This document shows, in pieces, positions 59,327 to 64,000 of a stretch of 64,000 nt of DNA (positions are counted from its first letter, which is position 1; the number at the start of each line of letters is the position of its first letter). The stretch spans positions 1,984,001-2,048,000 of the forward strand of contig OZ241894.1 in NCBI GenBank assembly GCA_965203575.1, given 5' to 3'. The stretch is from Aldehydirespirator sp965203575. Its GTDB lineage: Bacteria > Actinomycetota > Acidimicrobiia > Acidimicrobiales > Aldehydirespiratoraceae. Made by a program: the position numbers and the translations under genes. Below the pieces are notes generated by a model. The model worked only from the letters and a program-made list of their open reading frames with translations, did not search any database and was not told the DNA's origin.

Positions 59327-60241
59327 TCAGGACCGCTTCTCTGTCAGGATGATGCCCCAGGAGAAGTCATACCTGGTGGTCCTGTCGAGGTCGCTGTCGG
59401 CGTCTTCGGGGGTGATGGTGTCGTCGGCCATGTAGGCGCTGACCCTGATCTGGCCGCTCGTCGGGAGGCGTCCGGGCACGTTCGCGATCTCGACGTCGAC
59501 TGTCCCCGTCGCGGGTGCTTGCCGGAACAGCGTAGCTGTGACCGGCAGGGTGGCATCCGCCAGCCTCAGGGTGCTGACCGCGTAGGTCTTCCACGCGCTG
59601 CTCGAGTTCTCCCGGTACTCGACCTGGATCAGTGTCACCGGCTCGGCGTCGGCGTCGGTGTCCTGATTGTGGTCTGCTGCTGCCTTGGTGGCCTCCAGCG
59701 TGAACACGGCCTCGTATACGCCGGCCGGGAGGTTGAACGAGCGGGTCTGGTGTTGGGTGCCTCTGGTGGTGAACTGCCGCAGCGGCACCGTCGTGGGTGT
59801 CGGCTGGTTCCCGAACCCGGCGTTCGAGTCCGGCGTTCGGACGGACCCGCTCTCCAGCGCTCGGATCCGACTTTCGAGACGGCTGATCACGTTGTTGTTG
59901 TAGCGGTGCAGGAACGTGACCGATTCGGCTCTGTTCACTGTCCTCTCGGGGCAGAAGTACGTGCCGTCGCGGCATCCGAACGTGATGCTGTTCTGGACGG
60001 CCCACTGCACCGCGTCGTGGGCGTAATGGTTGTCGGGCACGTCACGGAACGTGCCGACCCCCTGTGCGAGCGCCACGGCTGCCGCCGTCAACGCGACAGC
60101 AGCGGCGGCCACCCCGACGGCCAGCCGGGACACGCGCCGCTCCCACACACGCCGCAGGCGTCCATCCCGCCCGCGGCGACCGCCCTGACGGCCGTCCGAG
60201 CCGTCTGCCCCGGGTTCGCCGGAGGGGGGTGTCGTGGTCAT
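59327..60241 (-). CDS. SLH-domain cell-envelope protein
   Basis: 304 aa. Basic N-terminus, then a TM/signal anchor (LAVGVAAAAVALTAAAVALAQ), one SLH domain (TFRDVPDNHYAHDAVQWAVQNSITFGCRDGTYFCPERTVNRAESVTFLHRY), a short coil (NVISRLESRIRALESGS) and a beta-rich C-terminus. Unlike the SLH/Ig genes it is not repeated here. Probably anchored in the membrane with its SLH domain outside. Confidence 0.82.
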   Translation of the reverse strand: MTTTPPSGEPGADGSDGRQGGRRGRDGRLRRVWERRVSRLAVGVAAAAVALTAAAVALAQGVGTFRDVPDNHYAHDAVQWAVQNSITFGCRDGTYFCPERTVNRAESVTFLHRYNNNVISRLESRIRALESGSVRTPDSNAGFGNQPTPTTVPLRQFTTRGTQHQTRSFNLPAGVYEAVFTLEATKAAADHNQDTDADAEPVTLIQVEYRENSSSAWKTYAVSTLRLADATLPVTATLFRQAPATGTVDVEIANVPGRLPTSGQIRVSAYMADDTITPEDADSDLDRTTRYDFSWGIILTEKRS

Positions 60242-60449
60242 GGCCGTTGTCCTCTCCTTTGGTGCAGCCTATTCGGCTGGGGTGACGAACTGTGGGACAG
60301 GCGCCGGGCCAGCCACCGAAGAATGGCGTCTGACCGGGTCACGTGATTCGTGGTTGTGGAGCCAAGGCTAGCTCGCGGCCCGCACCGGACCACTACCATC
60401 GCACCGCTGGCTGCCGGGACGACCTCCGCCACCGCCGCGAGGTTCGCGC

Positions 60450-60851
60450 CTATTCGCTGGGCTTGCCGAGGGTGCCGCGGAGGCGGGCTCGAATCTCGGC
60501 GAGCTCTGCCTCGGCGGCAGACGCCCGGTCCTCGGCGGCAGACGCCCGGTCCTCGGCGGCCTGCCGGGCGGCGACCTGATCGTCGGGGTCGGGGAGCCAC
60601 TCGCCCTCGGAGATGTCCCACAGCCGCAGCTTGGGCGGCCGCCAGCACAGGTCCAGGCCCAGCACGTCGCTGCGGGCCCGCAGACCGCCGTGTGCCTCGG
60701 CCGCGACGTCTATCGCCTCCCAGCGCCCCGAGACGCGCCTCTCGCCCTGAAGCGGCGGATCCAGCAGGTCCCCGCCGGTGGGGTCGAGGCGCCAGTACTC
60801 GCTGACCCCCAGCTCGGCGTACTTGGCCGGCTTCACATACAGGTAACCCAC
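60450..60851 (-). pseudogene. C-terminal fragment of a Uma2-family endonuclease
   Basis: 133 aa: KYAELGVSEYWRLDPTGGDLL, GLDLCWRPPKLRLWDISEGEWLPDPDDQ and a coil with repeated AAEDRAS units. This is the end of Uma2/DUF820 proteins; the N-terminal half with the PD-(D/E)xK first acidic residues is missing. A remnant, although the ATG frame is open. Confidence 0.65.
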
Positions 60852-60974
60852 CGCCCCACAACCGTAAAATCACCAAAACACACGACAACCTACAAAGTCG
60901 AGCCGGGCGCCGATAGCCAAGTGTCCAAGAGTATGATCGTGGCTTGTCAATCTGTATAATATTCTTATGTTTAT

Positions 60975-62279
60975 GTGTATGACACCGGAGACGGGGTGAG
61001 CATGGCGCCCGCAGTACGCGGCGGTGGGCCGCTTGTCCCGGCCGGATACCGGCAGCGGCTGGTCGACACCGAGCTCGACGCGGCGCTCACCGCAGTGGGC
61101 TGGGTGCTGCTCGAGGGCCCGCGGGCGTGCGGAAAGACCTGGACCGCGCTGAGCCGAGCCCGCAGTGCGGCGCGCCTGGACATCGATGTGACGGCCCACG
61201 AGCTCGGCAGGGTGCAGCCCGCCATGCTGCTGGAAGGGGACCGCCCCCGGCTCATCGACGAATGGCAGACCGTGCCCGAGGTGTGGAACCATGCCCGCCA
61301 CGCCGTCGACGCCTCCGGTCGGCCCGGTCAGTTCATCTTCGCAGGATCCGCGTCGCCGGCCGACGACATCACCCGCCACACCGGAGCGGGCCGGCTGCGC
61401 CGCATACGGATGCGGCCGATGTGCCTGTGGGAGTCCGGCCACTCGACCGGAGAGGTGTCGCTGTCGGCGCTGCTCGACGGCGAGGCCCCCACCGCCCCCG
61501 CATCGGGCGGCCTCGCAGAGGTCGCGGCGATGGTGTGCCGGGGCGGCTGGCCCGCCATGGCGGACGCGCCGGTGGTCGAGGCCCAGCGGACGCTGCGCGA
61601 CTACCTCGGCGAGGCCGCCCGCATCGACGTGAGGCGCCTTGACGGATCGAGACAGCACCGCCCCGCAGGCGTCGAGCGGCTCATCCGTTCGGTGGCGCGC
61701 AACACCGCCACCGAGGCCGACTACACGACGCTGATGAGCGACACCGAGCCCGACCCCATGCACCGCCACACCGTCCGCGAGTACCTGGAGGCGCTGCGCA
61801 GAGTGTTCCTCGTGGAGGAGCAGCCCGCATGGGCAGGCCACCTCCGATCGAGAGCCGCGCTGCGCAAGTCACCCAAATGGCATCTCGCCGACCCGTCGCT
61901 GGCCGCCGCGGCGCTGCACGCCGGCCCGGACCGGCTAGTAGCCGACCCGGCCACGCTCGGCAATCTCGTCGAGTCCCTCGCCGTGCGAGACCTGGGCATC
62001 CTCTCCCAACCCCTGGAAGGACGCGTCACCCATCTGCGCGACGCGTCCGGCCAGGAGGCCGACGCGGTGGTGGAGTGCGGGGACGGGCGGATGCTGCTCG
62101 CAGAGGTCAAGCTCGGCGGAGGCGCCGCCATCGAGGACGCGGCCCGCAAGCTCAAGCGGATCAACAACAACATGCCCGAGGGCAGATCACCGACACTGGC
62201 GGTGCTCACCGCAGTCGGCCACGGCTACAGCCGCGGCGACGGCGTGGCCGTCATCCCCATCACCGCGCTCGGTCCCTAG
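60975..62279 (+). CDS. AAA-type ATPase with DUF4143-like C-terminus
   Basis: 434 aa (ATG 60975; ATG 61002 possible). Walker A EGPRACGKTWTA, Walker B RPRLIDEWQTVPEVWN, sensor IFAGSASPADDITRHTGAGR, KWHLADPSLAAAAL, and GQEADAVVECGDGRMLLAEVKLG as the PD-(D/E)xK-like end. Complete; same family as 28918, 44867 and the fragment at 56101. Confidence 0.87.
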   Translation: MYDTGDGVSMAPAVRGGGPLVPAGYRQRLVDTELDAALTAVGWVLLEGPRACGKTWTALSRARSAARLDIDVTAHELGRVQPAMLLEGDRPRLIDEWQTVPEVWNHARHAVDASGRPGQFIFAGSASPADDITRHTGAGRLRRIRMRPMCLWESGHSTGEVSLSALLDGEAPTAPASGGLAEVAAMVCRGGWPAMADAPVVEAQRTLRDYLGEAARIDVRRLDGSRQHRPAGVERLIRSVARNTATEADYTTLMSDTEPDPMHRHTVREYLEALRRVFLVEEQPAWAGHLRSRAALRKSPKWHLADPSLAAAALHAGPDRLVADPATLGNLVESLAVRDLGILSQPLEGRVTHLRDASGQEADAVVECGDGRMLLAEVKLGGGAAIEDAARKLKRINNNMPEGRSPTLAVLTAVGHGYSRGDGVAVIPITALGP

Positions 62280-62352
62280 GCGACACACGTGGTTGGCTAG
62301 GGTCGGGCGGTTGGCAACTGGTGGCAGCCGACCGATCCGAAGGGCGATCAAG

Positions 62353-63678
62353 ATGCAGCGCAGCCGGCCCGCTATCGAGTTCGTCAACCACGCCTCGTTC
62401 GTGCTCGGATCGGCGGGGCGCAGGATCATCAGCGACCCCTGGCTGTTCGGGGCGGCGTTCAACGACGGCTGGAGCCTGCTGTGCGACCGCGACTTCGACC
62501 CGGAGCGGTTCGCTGAGATCGACTACATCTGGATGTCGCACGAGCATCCGGACCACTTCTCGCCCGCCGTGCTGCGCAGCGTGCCCGAGGCGATCCGCCG
62601 CGACACCACGGTCCTGTTCCAGCGGACCAAGGACCGCAAGGTGGTCGACTTCTGCGCCGAGATCGGGTTCAGGACCCGCCAGCTGCGGCACATGGAGCGG
62701 GTCGCGCTGGAGGACGGCCTCGAAGTGGTCTGCGGCCAGGTTCCGCTGTACGACTCCTGGCTCCTCTACGACTGCGCCGGGTTCAAGGTCATGAACATCA
62801 ACGACTGCGCAGTGGACGGCCGGGCCTTGGCGCGCATCAGGAGGGCCGTCGGGCCCGTCGACGTGCTGTTCACCCAGTTCAGCTACGCCGGCTGGAAGGG
62901 AGGCCCCGGCGACACCGCCATGAGGCGGGCGGCGGCCGGCGCCAAGCTGCGAGCCATGCAGGCCCAGATCCGTGTGCTGGAGCCGCGCTGGACGGTGCCG
63001 TTCGCCAGCTTCTCGTACTTCTCGCACCACGAGAACCAGCACAGCAACGACAGCATCAACCGGCCCGAGGACGCGACCGCCGCCATTGCGGAGGCCGGCT
63101 CGGAGCCCGTGGTGATGTATCCCGGCGACACCTGGACGCCGGGCGACCCGCGGGCCAACGACGCCGCGGTGCGGCGGTATCGGAGTCACTACGACTTCGC
63201 GGCCAAGGGCTATCTGACCTCGGGGACTGTCGACGAGCCGGCCCTGCTCGAGGCCGGCCGGGCGTACGTCGAGCGGATCCGTGCGCGCAACAGCGTGGCG
63301 CTGCTGGGGCTGATGCGTCGGGCGCCGCTGGTCGGGCTGCTGCGGCCGGTCACCATCGTCGCCTACGACCTGGACGCGACGTACCGCTTCTCGCTGGAGG
63401 ACGGGCTGCAGCGCATCGGCCCGGTGGCGAGTTGTGATGTCAGCATGCACTCGAGCAGCCTCGACTACCTGCTGAGACACGAATGGGGCTACGACACGCT
63501 CGCCGTCAACGGGCGCTTCGAGGCCGACCTGAGCGGGTTCAGGAAGATGAAGAAGACGTTCTCGATCGGCTCGCTCAACAACGCCGGGCACCGGCTGTCG
63601 GCCGGCCTGCTGTTCGACCGGGCCCTCCTGCGGATGGTCTGGGCCGCCGCGGTGCGGCTGAGGCGCCTCGGAACCTAG
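62353..63678 (+). CDS. Metallo-beta-lactamase-fold hydrolase, CMAH/UlaG-like
   Basis: 441 aa starting MQRSRPAIEFVNHASFVL. Metal motif MSHEHPDH, then INDCAV, LFTQFSYAGWKGG, a SYFSHHENQHSND block and PGDTWTPGD. The order resembles the large MBL-fold group related to CMP-sialic-acid hydroxylase and UlaG lactonase. The upstream Rieske domain of CMAH is absent. Hydrolase or oxygenase partner role cannot be chosen from sequence. Confidence 0.75.
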   Translation: MQRSRPAIEFVNHASFVLGSAGRRIISDPWLFGAAFNDGWSLLCDRDFDPERFAEIDYIWMSHEHPDHFSPAVLRSVPEAIRRDTTVLFQRTKDRKVVDFCAEIGFRTRQLRHMERVALEDGLEVVCGQVPLYDSWLLYDCAGFKVMNINDCAVDGRALARIRRAVGPVDVLFTQFSYAGWKGGPGDTAMRRAAAGAKLRAMQAQIRVLEPRWTVPFASFSYFSHHENQHSNDSINRPEDATAAIAEAGSEPVVMYPGDTWTPGDPRANDAAVRRYRSHYDFAAKGYLTSGTVDEPALLEAGRAYVERIRARNSVALLGLMRRAPLVGLLRPVTIVAYDLDATYRFSLEDGLQRIGPVASCDVSMHSSSLDYLLRHEWGYDTLAVNGRFEADLSGFRKMKKTFSIGSLNNAGHRLSAGLLFDRALLRMVWAAAVRLRRLGT

Positions 63679-63734
63679 GGCGGAGCCCGAGGCCCGCCGG
63701 CCGACGTCCGCCGGCCGCTGTCCGCCGGCCGCTG

Positions 63735-64000
63735 TCAGTCGGTGGTCTTGAAGATCGCGACGATGTAGGCGCCGCCCCGGTCCGACACCAACGTGATCCT
63801 GTAGCCCCGCACCACCACCTGGTCGCCCCTGGCGAGGATCGGATAGTCGCCCACCTGCCCGTTGCCGGCGTCGCCGGCGATCCTGAGGGGCAACTCGCCC
63901 GAGCCCAGCGAGGCGTCCACGGTGTACACCAGCACCCCCTCGGTCGCCAGGGCCGGGACCGTGATGATCGCGCCGTCGGCGTGGGGTCTCTCCCGCCCGG
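63735..64000 (-). CDS. C-terminal part of an unidentified protein (partial at right edge)
   Basis: The minus frame stays open to the window end and codes at least 88 residues: HADGAIITVPALATEGVLVYTVDASLGSGELPLRIAGDAGN, GQVGDYPILARGDQVVVRGYRITLVSDRGGAYIVAIFKTTD. Beta-rich, like a C-terminal sandwich domain of a secreted enzyme. Family not recognised. Confidence 0.5.
   Translation of the reverse strand, partial: GRERPHADGAIITVPALATEGVLVYTVDASLGSGELPLRIAGDAGNGQVGDYPILARGDQVVVRGYRITLVSDRGGAYIVAIFKTTD

Overview
This window is GC-rich DNA (roughly 65-70% G+C) with actinobacterial features: a CrgA-type division protein, an F420-type luciferase-like oxidoreductase, a cytochrome P450 beside a short-chain dehydrogenase, a DCD-DUT-type dCTP deaminase and many GTG starts. 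Several secreted proteins have S-layer-homology (SLH) domains of a kind common in Acidimicrobiia. I infer an uncultured acidimicrobial or related marine/host-associated actinobacterium. No rRNA or taxonomic marker is present to prove this.

Region 1 (1-24.1 kb) is mostly ordinary chromosome. It holds an AlaC-like aminotransferase, dcd, P450/SDR, crgA, a thiolase-like protein without catalytic residues, DoxX, an EamA transporter, msrA, an N-acyl-D-amino-acid deacylase followed by an acetyl-CoA-synthetase-type ligase, a HAD phosphatase, htpX, yajQ, tRNA-Tyr, small toxin-antitoxin genes and a GNAT. A co-directional run follows (17.1-24.6 kb): AMP ligase, degenerate AMP ligase, LLM oxidoreductase, opine-dehydrogenase-family protein, amidohydrolase and a 3-TM protein. 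Gene junctions here carry tandem duplications (55, 62, 71, 72 and 81 bp periods) that copy gene starts, gene ends or a 45-bp palindrome.

Region 2 (24.5-36 kb) is an accessory island. Two 411-bp direct repeats bracket small coupled ORFs, a DUF2442/DUF4160 pair and a HipBA module. Beyond it lie an AAA/DUF4143 ATPase, a broken second hipB fused to an IS1380-type transposase remnant, and a two-gene operon. That operon encodes a GHKL ATPase with a STAS-like N-terminus and an 815-aa protein with two degenerate phosphoribosyltransferase-like loops. It is the best candidate here for an undescribed conflict or signalling system.

Region 3 (36-58.7 kb) is an SLH/Ig-like surface-protein locus. Two intact genes (36595 and 56635) with signal peptides and ribosome sites share it with at least five incomplete copies or pieces (41990, 44349, 48589, 51104, 56300), an inverted 5' piece (54414) and tail scraps. 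Two incomplete copies start at exactly the same base of the signal-peptide coding sequence, and three loci share the same double terminator. This looks like a reservoir of silent cassettes for surface-protein variation. A 2.6-kb segment bounded by inverted 50-bp elements (16-bp arms, 18-bp spacer) and encoding an AlbA/Schlafen-type regulator lies between the intact gene and the first silent copy. Small toxin-antitoxin-like genes, further DUF4143 ATPases, coiled-coil membrane proteins and a Fic protein are interspersed.

Region 4 (58.8-64 kb) holds a broken RelE-type module, another SLH protein, a Uma2 fragment, a fourth DUF4143 ATPase, a CMAH/UlaG-like metallo-beta-lactamase-fold protein and a partial gene at the right edge. 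Identifications rest on motifs read by eye. No database search was run.
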